Shown here: positions 25,707-35,217 of the stretch, in pieces | How positions within the stretch are numbered: the stretch's first letter is position 1 | Layout of the letters: each line of letters begins with the position of its first letter | From: Pseudomonas sp. MM223 | Lineage (GTDB): Bacteria > Pseudomonadota > Gammaproteobacteria > Pseudomonadales > Pseudomonadaceae | Assembly (NCBI GenBank): GCA_947090765.1 | Contig: OX352322.1 | Coordinates: forward strand, 2,525,501-2,589,500 | DNA length: 64,000 bases | Reading direction: 5' to 3' | Made by a program: the position numbers and the translations under genes | Notes under the pieces: generated by a model | What the model was told of the DNA's origin: nothing | What the model saw: only the letters and a program-made list of their open reading frames with translations | Database searches by the model: none

Positions 25707-28700
25707 CCCTCAGTCAACGTATCGCCATTGCGACAGCCGAAGCCGGGCTCCCTTCAGACCAGTGCATGGCCTGCGAACGCCAGGGCCTGCCGATCCTGCC
25801 CCTGCGCCGCGCGCTGGTGCCGGACACACGCCCGCAGTGCCTCACCACCGTGGCCGGCAGCCTGCATATCTCGGCAAAGCTGGGCGTGCGTACCTTGCGC
25901 ATGGGCTACCTGTACGTGCTGCTCGACCAGCAGGTCTGGCATGCCTACGAAGTGAGCGAGCAGGGCCACCTGCGCCGCTTCAATCCCTACGAGCCGTCAG
26001 ACGGCCTACCCGCATCACTGCCCGAAAAGTGCACCAATGAAAACCACGACATTCCTTCATCCTTCCTGAACATCGATACCGACCGCTATGGCAGCGCCTG
26101 GTTGGCCTTCTCCAGCGACCCTTGGCCGGCGAGTGTGTTGAATGCCTACAAGAAGGGCCAGGCACCTGCGCATCGCTTCCAGGGCGTGGACCTGACCCAG
26201 GCGCGTAACAACCCTGAGTTACAGGGCATCGCCATGACGCCCGATAACCTGCAGGTCGACAAAGAGGTGTTCGAGTACACGCAGCATGGGTGCTCGCCGT
26301 TCGACAGCGCGCATGGCTTTCACACCCGCAAGCTGCGCAGGTTTGCCTTGAAGGGGTACCTGATCAACGCGATGAACCGGCACAAACTGGAGAATGGCGT
26401 GCTGGCGGTGGTGCTCGACGATACTGTGGGTTTGATTCAGGAGTTCAATCACCAGCGGTTGAGCTGGTGGTGAAGCGCCAGGTGTGGCGTGAAGACCCCA
26501 TGCGTGCCTACCAGTTGCAGACCTCGCAGATCCTCCAGGTCATCCGCGCCACGCACAGAGAATGGGCGGCGCAGAAAGTACCGTCGCTGGAACCCATGAC
26601 CGGCGACGGGCCTCCGGTGTTCACGGACCCAGCGGTGGATCGCCAGTGGTTGGTGGAGCGGGCGCAGCGGGAGAGTGATGAACGGCTGGAGGAGCGTTAC
26701 GACGAATCGAAAAGGGCAGCGTTCCAGGCCGAGTATGAGGCGCAGGAAGTCGAGTTTCAGGGCTACATCGACAAGAACGCGCGTGCTTACGTTGCGATTT
26801 TTGACACCCCCATGTTCAAGGTGGCTGAGCAGTACGATTACGACGGCGATCATCGTGAGTCTGGCGTGGCGTATGCCAAGACCATGGCGCTGTGCCTGGG
26901 GGGCGGCGTTACCGAAGCGGTGGCGCCTGGCACGTCACCTGCGGCCGGCACCAGCGAAACACTCTGGCTGAAATGGCTACAGGATCCTGACAGCCCTCCC
27001 TATCGCGCGTTGTTGATGCGGGACCGCTCACTGCTGGCTGGCTTGCTGCCCAGCTTCACAGCCGTCGAAGGCATCAACTGGAACGACAGCGACAAGCTCT
27101 ACTCGATATTGAGCAAGGTCATCGCCAGCGACGATGCCGGCTTGCGCATGCGCAACACGCTCAAGCAAGCCATTGCCGAAACCCAAGGTGCCCTCAATGC
27201 CGCTAGCCAACGCTTGGCGCCCCGCTTGCCGTCAGGCATTCAGAACGCCGTACGGCACCTGAACTGCGCCACGCAGTTTCTCTACAACGGCGTACACCTG
27301 ATCGAACTGGAAGTGAAGATGAAGCTGGGCGAGTACTACGCCTTGCAGAGTGCTCACTTGCGCGAGCCTGCAGCACAAGGCCAATGCGTCGATTGCCGAG
27401 GCCAGGGACCGGATGCCTCGCAATATCGATGACATCGACATTCATTCAGCCAAGGCCTGGAACAAGGTGCGGCCGATCATTCAGCACGGGCTGATGAGCC
27501 TGGCCGTGCTCGACCCGCGGTTTACCCACACCATGATCAGCGTGACGGTGTGGGTGGAAGGTACCGCTGAAGAAGTACGTGGCCGCTTGGTTGAAGAGGC
27601 CAACTTGAAGGTGACCCAGGCGAGCAGCGCGGCACAGATTGCCTTGGTGGACATCTCGGTGGCGGCGGGGACGCTGGAGGCGAATGCGCGGAAGGTGTTG
27701 CAGGGGATGCGTATTACTTCGCAGCAAGCGGCGCGGTTGGTACGGACCGGCTTTAGCGGATTGCGAGGTGTAGCTGGGGCTGGGAAGTGTTGCTCGCGAT
27801 TGGTGGGCTGTACTTGCAGCACGATAGCCTGAGCCGAAACCAGGAAAAAGCGGAGACGGAAATTGGGCCTAAGGCGCATGAGGCCAAGCTGGCGATGCAG
27901 GGTTCTCTGTTGGGGATATTGGGCGGGCAGATTGAGTTGGTCGGACTGGCAATGCGATCTAGCGCCACCTATGTAAAGGCACCCTGGTCCCAGGAGGCCG
28001 CAGCAGTTGGAGGGGCACTGGTTAAATTTGGAGCCCTGTTCAGTGCAATAGCCGGAGTTTTTGATACCGCACAAGCAATAACCGCCGCCAAGCGAGCCTC
28101 TGCAGCGGGGGACAGCTTGGCGCTATCGCAATATCGCTGGTCCGTTGCGCTCTTCGGGTTTGGCACATTAGCTTTTGCGGGGGCGGTGTTCAATCCACTA
28201 TTCATAGGCCCTTTAGGTATCGCTGTAATGCTGACGCTGAGCGCATACGCGTTAAGCAAACGGGCCGAAGAAAATGAATCAACTGCGCTGGAACGCTGGG
28301 CAAGACGCTGCTGCTTCGGGAAAGGTGATGAAAAGCCGATTGTGCATTGGAATGCTCCTGAATACGCAGATATTGCATTCGCAGAGCTTAACGCAGCTAC
28401 GCTCGGTGTTCAGGCAAGTCTTCATTTCGAGTCGATACTTTTAAATGAGCCTGGCACACCAAAAATTGGAGGCCTGGTGAGCTTGGAGAGAGACCAAAAA
28501 CTAAAATTCCAAGTTGTCTTGCCACACTACAGGCATGATGTCTCGGCGTACCGATGGAGCTTGATCGCTCACCGTGGCCGTGATGGAGAATTCCCAGAGT
28601 ACATTGGTGGAGAGACGTTAATCTCTGAAGATTATCATGCTCGTCACATAAAGCCGCTTTCCAAACATGTCATATTCTCCAATTTTTCTCCGCCGCCATT

Positions 28701-28920
28701 GCCTGACTATAAAAGTGACATAGCTATTGTAAAGAAATCAAAGGCGTCGAATTCTGGGGGTGGCGAAACTCAATGGCTGAATATCGCGGGCGTTGTAGAG
28801 TTGCACCCCACCCTAGGCGTGCACAGTATAGCGGCAGCTACGCTGTTAGTAATGTACTGGCCGGACAGGTCAATTGAAAGTGCATACGTAGAGATCTGCA
28901 GCAGGAGGGAGAATGAATAA
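25703..28920 (+). pseudogene. VasX-like (BTH_I2691-type) type VI secretion toxin, three frameshifts
   Basis: The intact product would be about 1070 residues. The N-terminal part (CMACERQGLPILPLRRAL near residue 21, RMGYLYVLLD near 68) is typical of the VasX/BTH_I2691 N-terminal domain. The C-terminal part (27787-28920) has hydrophobic helices and a soluble tail of about 200 residues, as in pore-forming VasX-type toxins that attack the inner membrane of rivals. Three single-base indels split it: 26461-26470 (loss), 27364-27370 (gain) and 27773-27787 (loss). Each disappears if AGCTG and AGCCTG are interchanged. The final third has lower GC than the rest, a sign of exchange of toxin tips. Confidence 0.75.
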
Positions 28921-29731
28921 AACTCAGCCTAGGGTGTTAGGTGGGCGATTGCTAGGCTGGTGCCACGACCTACCACCAATTAATGAAATTCCAGCGCTCC
29001 CATACGGAGTGGAAGGCATAAAGCCATCACCTAATCATTTTGACAGTATCTATCTTGAGCTTCCTCGGTCTAGCATTAGCTCGCGGGGTGTCGTGGCTTT
29101 ACTCGGCATTCCGATTTTAATACCCTCTGCCGGGCTGGTTTTATATATGTACTGGACCTACTTGGTTGATGGTCTGTCGCGTGACTGGGTGTTTGATCTT
29201 TTTGCGATTTTGATGTCTGTCGTCGGGCTGTGGGCCAGTATTGCCTATGTAAAATTTGACCTGATGCTTCCAAGGGACGAACCAGTCCGCTTCAATCGCC
29301 TGCGCCGAAAAATCTATTTCTATCAATACAGATTCCATTACATCTATCTGTTCAGCAGTAAACATTGGGGCGTCCAACCCGTCGCCTACAACTGGGACGA
29401 AGTAACCGCCGAGGTTTACCGCGTTTACGCCCCCGGCCACGGTGGCCTGATTGAAAACGTCATGCTGTCAGTCCGTAACCCCGAAACCAACGAAGTGATT
29501 GACCGTGTCTTCTTCACGCATACCCTGGACCAAGGCGAGGCTTACTGGGCCATTGCCAGGGCCTTCATGCAACAAGGCCCTGAAGCCCTGCCCAAGTTTC
29601 TGCATCCACCCCGTGACTGGAACGATGACGATGGCCTGAGCCACATGCATTGTCTGGCGCCAAAGGTTCAATGGCCAGCGGACATTGACCGTGAGTCCCG
29701 TAGTGCGCCCTCGGAAGGGAAAGCCCAATGA
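28913..29731 (+). CDS. DUF6708 family membrane protein, probable immunity protein
   Basis: The 272-residue protein has two hydrophobic helices near residues 60-83 and 94-114, flanked by a cytoplasmic N-terminus and a conserved soluble domain (PVRFNRLRRKIYFYQYRF near 124, WDEVTAEVYRVY near 160). This pattern matches DUF6708 proteins encoded downstream of VasX-like toxins. Its start overlaps the toxin stop by 8 bases. Being membrane-anchored, it would neutralise a pore-forming toxin at the inner membrane. The first part has lower GC than the surrounding chromosome. Confidence 0.72.
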   Translation: MNKTQPRVLGGRLLGWCHDLPPINEIPALPYGVEGIKPSPNHFDSIYLELPRSSISSRGVVALLGIPILIPSAGLVLYMYWTYLVDGLSRDWVFDLFAILMSVVGLWASIAYVKFDLMLPRDEPVRFNRLRRKIYFYQYRFHYIYLFSSKHWGVQPVAYNWDEVTAEVYRVYAPGHGGLIENVMLSVRNPETNEVIDRVFFTHTLDQGEAYWAIARAFMQQGPEALPKFLHPPRDWNDDDGLSHMHCLAPKVQWPADIDRESRSAPSEGKAQ

Positions 29732-29840
29732 GCCCCGCGAAGCAGGCAACGCGATAATGGCATCGGCTTCGCCAGCTTTCAGGTGTTTGCAAGGCAGTTG
29801 ATCCCACTGGTGTGCAATGCGGTCTCAGCGTTGGGCGCAC

Positions 29841-29864
29841 TAATTTTTCCGCAGCGCTCTACGT
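29841..29864 (+). promoter_or_regulatory. PvdS iron-starvation box upstream of mbtH-like gene
   Basis: TAATT, 16 bases, CGT: four of five positions of the TAAAT half plus exact spacing to CGT of the PvdS (extracytoplasmic sigma factor) consensus. It ends 60 bases before the MbtH start. It predicts expression only under iron limitation. Confidence 0.55.
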
Positions 29865-29924
29865 CTACTTGAAAGCCCCCTGCGCCAGGCGTGCAGCGGC
29901 ACTCATCATTCAAGGAGACAGGCA

Positions 29925-30146
29925 ATGACTTCCGTTTTCGACCGCGACGATATCCAGTTCCAGGTAGTGGTCAACCACGAAGAGCAGTACTCGATCTGGC
30001 CCGACTACAAAGCCATCCCCAACGGCTGGCGTGCCGTGGGCAAGAGTGGTTTGAAGAAGGACTGCCTGGCCTACATCGACGAAGTGTGGACCGACATGCG
30101 CCCGCTGAGCCTGCGCCAGAAAATGGCCGAAGCCGCCACCCAGTGA
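29925..30146 (+). CDS. MbtH-like protein of the pyoverdine locus
   Basis: The 73-residue protein has the full MbtH signature ([10 protein letters not shown] near residue 17, [11 protein letters not shown] near 32, [14 protein letters not shown] near 46), including the conserved Trp residues. MbtH proteins bind and activate adenylation domains of non-ribosomal peptide synthetases, here the pyoverdine synthetases encoded elsewhere. AAGGAGACAG is an excellent ribosome site. The stop overlaps the thioesterase start. Confidence 0.93.
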   Translation: MTSVFDRDDIQFQVVVNHEEQYSIWPDYKAIPNGWRAVGKSGLKKDCLAYIDEVWTDMRPLSLRQKMAEAATQ

Positions 30147-30862
30147 CTGCACTGAACCTGCTGTGCCTGCCGTATTCCGGGGCCAGCGCCATGGTCTACA
30201 GCCGCTGGCGGCGCAAGCTGCCAGCCTGGCTGCAGGTACGCCCGGTGGAACTGCCCGGGCGTGGCGCTCGCATGGCCGAGCCGCTGCACACCGACATGCA
30301 AGCCCTGGCTCGGCAACTGGCCAGCGAGCAGCGCCTGGCGGCCAGTGCCCCCTATGCGCTGCTTGGGCACAGCCTGGGTGCGTTGCTGGCCTTCGAGCTG
30401 GCCCATGAACTGCAAGCGTTGGGCTGCCCGCCACCTCTGGCGCTGTTCGCCTGCGGCACGGCGGCGCCAACCCGGCGTGAAGACTACGACGGCAAGAACT
30501 GGCGCGAGCCCAAGAGCGACGCCGAACTGATCAGCGAGTTGCGTGAGCTTCAGGGTACGCCCGAGGAAGTGCTGGCCAACGCCGAACTGATGAGCCTGAC
30601 CTTGCCAACCCTGCGCGCGGACTTTCTGCTGTGCGGCACCTACGCCTACCGCCAGCGGCCGGTGTTGCAGTGCCCGTTGCACGTGCTGGGCGGCATGGAC
30701 GACCGGGCCAGCGACGATCAATTGCAGGCCTGGCGCCAGGAAACCCACGGCGAGTTCTCGCTGCAGATGTTCCCGGGCGGCCACTTTTTCATCCATGAGC
30801 AGGAGGACCACGTGCTCGGCGCGCTGACTGCTTCACTGGAACCGCTTCGGCTTTCTGCCTGA
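30143..30862 (+). CDS. Type II thioesterase of the pyoverdine locus
   Basis: The 239-residue alpha/beta hydrolase has [14 protein letters not shown] near residue 8, the nucleophile elbow [12 protein letters not shown] near 73 and a C-terminal catalytic His in GGHFFIHEQ near 217, as in editing thioesterases that free mis-primed carrier domains of peptide synthetases. It starts with GTG in a GTGA overlap with the MbtH gene. The MbtH/thioesterase pair next to fpvF matches the PA2412-PA2411 order of P. aeruginosa. Confidence 0.9.
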   Translation: MTALNLLCLPYSGASAMVYSRWRRKLPAWLQVRPVELPGRGARMAEPLHTDMQALARQLASEQRLAASAPYALLGHSLGALLAFELAHELQALGCPPPLALFACGTAAPTRREDYDGKNWREPKSDAELISELRELQGTPEEVLANAELMSLTLPTLRADFLLCGTYAYRQRPVLQCPLHVLGGMDDRASDDQLQAWRQETHGEFSLQMFPGGHFFIHEQEDHVLGALTASLEPLRLSA

Positions 30863-30874
30863 TTGACGTCACCG

Positions 30875-30910
30875 CTTGCCTGGGGGAGGCTAGGCCTTTT
30901 CCCAGGCAAG
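30875..30910. repeat. Inverted repeat (hairpin) before the cysteine hydrolase gene
   Basis: CTTGCCTGGG (30875-30884) and CCCAGGCAAG (30901-30910) are perfect 10-base arms around a 16-base loop. The right arm ends 9 bases before the next start codon. No U-tract follows, so it could attenuate translation or partially terminate transcription. Confidence 0.5.
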
Positions 30911-30919
30911 GGGCGGACA

Positions 30920-31471
30920 ATGCTGATCGATCCACACAAGGCCACGCTGCTGGTCGTCGACATCCAGGAAAAACTCATCGGCGCCATGAGCGACCCCGAA
31001 GGTACCCGGGCACGGGCGCGCTGGTTGCTGGCAGCGACCGCCGAACTGGAGTTGCCGACGGTTATTTCCGAGCAGTACCCCAAGGGTTTGGGCCATACCC
31101 TGGCGGAACTGCTGGCCGCAGCACCGGCAGCCGAAGTGGTGGAGAAAAGCCATTTTTCCTGCGTGGCCGCCGAGTGCCTACCAGCCAGCCTGATGGCGCG
31201 TGAGCAGGTGATTGTCTGTGGTATGGAAACCCATGTCTGCGTGTTGCAGACCGTGCTTGGTCTGCTGGCGTTGGGCAAGCAGGTGTTCGTGGTCGAGGAT
31301 GCCTGCGACAGCCGCACGCCGGCCAGTAAGGCAGCGGGCCTGGCACGCATGCGTGCCGCCGGGGCACAGGTGGTGACCCGCGAGATGGTGCTGTTTGAAT
31401 TGATGGGCAGTGCCGGCCACCCGCTGTTCCGCCACATCAGCAAAACCTACCTGGTCGGTGAACAGCCCTGA
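30920..31471 (+). CDS. Isochorismatase-family cysteine hydrolase
   Basis: The 183-residue product has the family catalytic triad pattern: Asp in LLVVDIQEKL (near residue 12), Lys in VVEKSHFSC (near 76) and Cys in ETHVCVLQT (near 105). Family members hydrolyse isochorismate, nicotinamide or related amides; the sequence does not decide which. It follows the pyoverdine thioesterase after a hairpin and ends next to a lipoprotein gene, so co-transcription is possible but an iron role is unproven. Confidence 0.85.
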   Translation: MLIDPHKATLLVVDIQEKLIGAMSDPEGTRARARWLLAATAELELPTVISEQYPKGLGHTLAELLAAAPAAEVVEKSHFSCVAAECLPASLMAREQVIVCGMETHVCVLQTVLGLLALGKQVFVVEDACDSRTPASKAAGLARMRAAGAQVVTREMVLFELMGSAGHPLFRHISKTYLVGEQP

Positions 31472-32550
31472 ACGGCCGGTTACTGGCTGCCGGGTTGATG
31501 GCCCTGGCGCTGCTGCAAGGCTGTGCCGGGCGCCGTGAAGAAGCACCAGAAGCGGACCCGGCCAAGGTCCGCGCCCAGCTGCTGCGGTTGCTGCCTGCGC
31601 AGGCCAAGGACCGCGAGGGCTGGGCCCGGGACATTCAAGTGGCTTTCGAAGCCCAGCGTATAACGCCAAGCAAAAGCAACCTGTGCGCAGTCTTGGCGGT
31701 GACCGAGCAGGAATCGACTTTCACTGCCGACCCGCAGGTGCCCAACCTGGGGCGTATCGCCCGCGAGGAAATCGACCGCCGTGCCGGGCGCTTGCATATC
31801 CCCAGGCTGCTGGTTGACGGTGCACTGAAGGCACCTTCGGGCAATGGCCAGAGCTACCAGCAGCGCTTGCAGGCCGTGCGCAGCGAGAAGCAGCTGAGCG
31901 AGCTGTACGACGAGGTCATTGCCCGTGTGCCGCTGGGCAAGACCTTGCTGGGCGGGCTGAACCCGGTGCACACCGGCGGGCCGATGCAGGTCAGCATCGA
32001 CTTCGCCGAAAAGCATGCGCAGGCTTATCCCTACAGCCACGACGGCACAATCCGCCAGGAAGTGTTCACCCGGCGCGGCGGCATGTACTTCGGTATTGCC
32101 CACCTGTTGGGCTACCCGGCCAATTACGAACGCCAGCTGTACCGTTTTGCCGATTTCAACGCGGGTTGGTACGCCAGCCGCAACGCGGCGTTCCAGGCAG
32201 CATTGAGCAAGGCTACCGGCATTCCGCTTGCTCTGGACGGCGACCTGATTGCGCCGGGGGCGATCATGCCAGGCACCACCGAGCAGGCCGCGAGAAAGCT
32301 GGGGGCGAAGCTGGGGTTGCGTAACCCGCAGGTTCGCAGCCAGCTGGAGGAGGGCGACAGCCTGGCGTTCGAGGACAGCAAGCTGTACAGCGGGGTGTTT
32401 GCTCTGGCGGATGCCAAAGCCGGCAAGCCGGTGCCGCGGGCGGTTTTGCCGGGGATCGAACTGAAAAGCCCGAAGATTACCCGCAAGCTGACCACGGCGT
32501 GGTTTGCCGGGCGGGTGGATGAGCGTTATCAGCGCTGCATGAAGCGTTAA
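31468..32550 (+). CDS. DUF1615 lipoprotein
   Basis: The product of about 360 residues begins with a lipoprotein signal (Arg, hydrophobic run, lipobox LLQGC) and is otherwise a DUF1615 protein (AVLAVTEQESTF near residue 69, LNPVHTGGPMQVSI near 160, RRGGMYFGIAHLLGY near 198). The start is unclear: ATG 31498 or TTG 31495 would cut off the basic part of the signal, while CTG 31468 overlaps the previous stop as CTGA. If AGCCCTG at 31464 were AGCCTG, a GTG at 31458 would open a normal signal peptide. The function of DUF1615 is unknown. Confidence 0.75.
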   Translation: MNGRLLAAGLMALALLQGCAGRREEAPEADPAKVRAQLLRLLPAQAKDREGWARDIQVAFEAQRITPSKSNLCAVLAVTEQESTFTADPQVPNLGRIAREEIDRRAGRLHIPRLLVDGALKAPSGNGQSYQQRLQAVRSEKQLSELYDEVIARVPLGKTLLGGLNPVHTGGPMQVSIDFAEKHAQAYPYSHDGTIRQEVFTRRGGMYFGIAHLLGYPANYERQLYRFADFNAGWYASRNAAFQAALSKATGIPLALDGDLIAPGAIMPGTTEQAARKLGAKLGLRNPQVRSQLEEGDSLAFEDSKLYSGVFALADAKAGKPVPRAVLPGIELKSPKITRKLTTAWFAGRVDERYQRCMKR

Positions 32551-32572
32551 TTTGTCGGATGACGCGATCCAT

Positions 32573-32689
32573 TGTGGGAGCGGCCTTGCGTCGCGAAAGG
32601 GCTGCACGGCAGCCCCAGCAATTTTTGCATCAACGCTGAAATCCTGGGGCCGCTACGCGGCCCTTTCGCGACGCAAGGCCGCTCCCACA
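32573..32689. repeat. REP pair (inverted)
   Basis: Opposed units with the core GGGAGCGGCCTTGCGTCGCG separate two convergent genes (DUF1615 and fpvF). Confidence 0.85.
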
Positions 32690-32711
32690 TTGACAGCATC
32701 GGCCTGCTCGA

Positions 32712-33575
32712 TCAGCTTTCGCCCAATGCCCCAACCACCTTGTCGACACTGGCCTTTAGCCCTGCAAACGCATCCTCAGGATCACTCTCCACCACCACCA
32801 ACTTGGCCCCAGCCGCCTTGATCATGTCGGCTACTGCCGCGTCCGGCTGGCGATGGTCCAGCACCAACGCCACATCCTGCGCCTTCAGGTTCTCTCCCAG
32901 CGCCTTGAGCGCGGCAGCATCCCACGCATCCGGCAGCGGCTGCTCCACCACGTCCAGGTTCAACCCGCTGGCCAGGTAACCCAACCGCTCGGACAGGCTC
33001 ACCACCGTCAGGTTGTCGACCTTGGCCAGGCGTGTCTGGCTGCTGGCCGAAAGCTCCAACAACTGGCGCTTGAGGCCCGCCAGGTTGCCCTGGATCTTCG
33101 CTTTGTCGCCCGGGGTCAAGCGCTCCAGGTCATTGGCTACTACATCGGCCATGCGCCCGAGGTTGGTCGGGTTGAGCCAGGGGTAGGCGCCGTAGGCATC
33201 ATCACCCGTGACCGCAATGCCTGGCAGCGCGCCATCCACCGGCCGTGCGGCATCGATTTCGACGATGCGGATGTTGCTGCGCCGGGCCATCGGGTACAGC
33301 GGGTCGTCACGCCAGATCGAACGCACGCCGATCACCGCGTCGGCTTGCTGTGCGGCTTTCTCCAGGCTGGCGCCACCGCGCCCGCTGAAGTACGACGGCT
33401 GGCGGCTGGCCGGCAGGTTGGCCGGCGCCGCACGCTTGAGCTGTACTGCAGTGCCGTCGAGCAGGGCGCTGGCCAGGCTGTGGGTGACGGGCAGGGTGGT
33501 CAGCACTTGTGTGGCAAAAGACAGCGACGGCAGGCCGGCCAGGGCCAGCGCCAGGGTCAGGCGTTTGAAGTTCAT
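32712..33575 (-). CDS. fpvF: Periplasmic metal-type binding protein of the pyoverdine-iron system
   Basis: The 287-residue cluster A-I (ZnuA/MntC-like) binding protein has a signal peptide ending SFA-TQ. It lacks the His-rich loop and the usual His metal ligands of ZnuA, which fits binding of a siderophore complex rather than naked metal. In P. aeruginosa FpvF and FpvC are two periplasmic proteins that bind ferripyoverdine or the released iron. It closes the fpvGHJK-fpvCDEF operon and overlaps fpvE by 4 bases. Confidence 0.82.
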   Translation of the reverse strand: MNFKRLTLALALAGLPSLSFATQVLTTLPVTHSLASALLDGTAVQLKRAAPANLPASRQPSYFSGRGGASLEKAAQQADAVIGVRSIWRDDPLYPMARRSNIRIVEIDAARPVDGALPGIAVTGDDAYGAYPWLNPTNLGRMADVVANDLERLTPGDKAKIQGNLAGLKRQLLELSASSQTRLAKVDNLTVVSLSERLGYLASGLNLDVVEQPLPDAWDAAALKALGENLKAQDVALVLDHRQPDAAVADMIKAAGAKLVVVESDPEDAFAGLKASVDKVVGALGES

Positions 33576-34471
33576 GCCGGGTTTCCTTGCAGGCGGGGGA
33601 CGAGGGCGCGGGCCAGGGCGGCCAGGGCAAAGCAGATGCCGGCGACCAGGATGATCGCGGCGCCTGACGGCACCGGCAGGTCGAATACGATCGGCAGCAG
33701 GATGCCGAACAGGGTGCTGATGGTGGCAATGACCACCGACAGGAAGAAAAAGCCTTTGAGCGACTGGCTGACCAGGCGTGCGGCGGCAGCGGGGATGACC
33801 AAAAGTGCGCCGACCAGGATGGCCCCGATCACCTTCACGGCGGCCACGGTCACCAGGGTCACCAGCACCACGAACAAGTAGTCCAGGGTTTTCACTGCCA
33901 CCCCACGCACGGCCGCCAGCTGCGGGTTGAAACTGGCCAGCATGATGCGGTTGTACAGCGGCAGTGCCAAGGCCAGCACCAGTATCGCGACGATGCCCAG
34001 CACCACCAGGTCCTGGCCGCTGACGGTCAGCACCGAGCCGAACAGCACGTTTTCAAGGATGTGCACATTGATCTTGCCCGCCAGCATCAGCAACAGGCTG
34101 GCACCCAGTGCCAGCGACACCGACAGGAACACGCCGATCAGGGTATCGGGCGACAGCCCGGTGCGGTTACGCAGGAAGTTCAGCAGGATGCCGAACAGCA
34201 GGCAGTAGCCGAACAGGCTGCCGTATGGGCCGGTGTAGGGCTCGCCCAGCAGGATGCCGATGGCCACGCCGGTGAGCGCGGCGTGGCCCACTGCCTCGGA
34301 AAAGAAGGCAAAGCGCTTGACCACCACCAGGGTACCCAGGCCGCCCAGCACCGGGCCGATCATCAGGCCGGCCAGCAGGGCGTTGACCACGAAGCCGTAG
34401 GCCAGTGCCTCGGGCAGGTAACCAGCGGTGGCCCAGTCCTGGACCAGTTGGCGAAATGCTTCAAAACTCAT
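33572..34471 (-). CDS. fpvE: Metal-type ABC transporter permease
   Basis: The 299-residue ABC-3 family permease has eight or nine hydrophobic helices (GLMIGPVLGGLGTLVVVKR near residue 35, FFSEAVGHAALTGVAIG near 55). Together with the FpvD ATPase it imports iron set free from pyoverdine in the periplasm. Overlaps of 4 bases on both sides show tight operon packing. Confidence 0.88.
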   Translation of the reverse strand: MSFEAFRQLVQDWATAGYLPEALAYGFVVNALLAGLMIGPVLGGLGTLVVVKRFAFFSEAVGHAALTGVAIGILLGEPYTGPYGSLFGYCLLFGILLNFLRNRTGLSPDTLIGVFLSVSLALGASLLLMLAGKINVHILENVLFGSVLTVSGQDLVVLGIVAILVLALALPLYNRIMLASFNPQLAAVRGVAVKTLDYLFVVLVTLVTVAAVKVIGAILVGALLVIPAAAARLVSQSLKGFFFLSVVIATISTLFGILLPIVFDLPVPSGAAIILVAGICFALAALARALVPRLQGNPA

Positions 34472-35217
34472 GAGGCAAGGCTCTCGCTACGCGGGTGAAC
34501 GGAGAACAGGCCGAGCAGGCGCTCCGGGGTCAGGGCCTGGGCGGGTGGGGCGTCGAACAGCACCTTACGGCTCAGGCCGGTTACCCGGTCAGCAAGGCGC
34601 AGCACGGCTTCAAGGTCGTGCTCGATCCACAGCACGGTGGTACCCGCCTGGCGCCAGCCATTGAGCAACTGCTCGAATACCTGGATACCGGCTTCATCGA
34701 GCGCCGACATGGGCTCGTCCAGCACCAGCAACTGCGGCTCGGGGATCAGGCCCTGGGCCAGCAGCACGCGCTGGCGCTCGCCCCCGGACAACGCACCCAT
34801 GCGCCGCTTGCGCTTTTCGAGCATGCCGACCCGCGCCAGGGCCGCGTCGATGGCCGGTTGCACACGCCGCGACAGGCCGAGAAAGGCCGGGCGGCGCTGG
34901 CACATGGCGGCCATGAAGTCGTCCACGGTCATTGGCAGGCCGCGGTCAAACTCCAGCGCCTGCGGCACATAGCCGATCACTTCGCGCTCGCTCGGCCAAT
35001 GCAAGGTCAGTTGGCCCTGATGCGGCATTTGCCCGAGCAGGGTCTTGATCAGCGAGCTCTTGCCACCGCCATTGGGGCCGACGATGGCGTGCACGCTGCC
35101 TGCGGCCACGCTGAAACCGACCTGCTCAAGGATGCGTGTGCGGCCCAGCGTCAGGTCGATGCCGGCGAACTCGATGCGCGGCCCGAAGGCCGCCACCAGG
35201 TTGGCGGCGGCGGTCAT
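34468..35217 (-). CDS. fpvD: Metal-type ABC transporter ATP-binding protein
   Basis: The 249-residue ATPase has Walker A GPNGGGKSS near residue 47, signature ALSGGERQRVLLAQGL near 143, Walker B LLVLDEPMSALDEAG near 163 and a switch His in LWIEHDLEAV. It belongs to the zinc/manganese/iron ATPase group and drives the FpvE permease. Confidence 0.9.
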   Translation of the reverse strand: MTAAANLVAAFGPRIEFAGIDLTLGRTRILEQVGFSVAAGSVHAIVGPNGGGKSSLIKTLLGQMPHQGQLTLHWPSEREVIGYVPQALEFDRGLPMTVDDFMAAMCQRRPAFLGLSRRVQPAIDAALARVGMLEKRKRRMGALSGGERQRVLLAQGLIPEPQLLVLDEPMSALDEAGIQVFEQLLNGWRQAGTTVLWIEHDLEAVLRLADRVTGLSRKVLFDAPPAQALTPERLLGLFSVHPRSESLAS

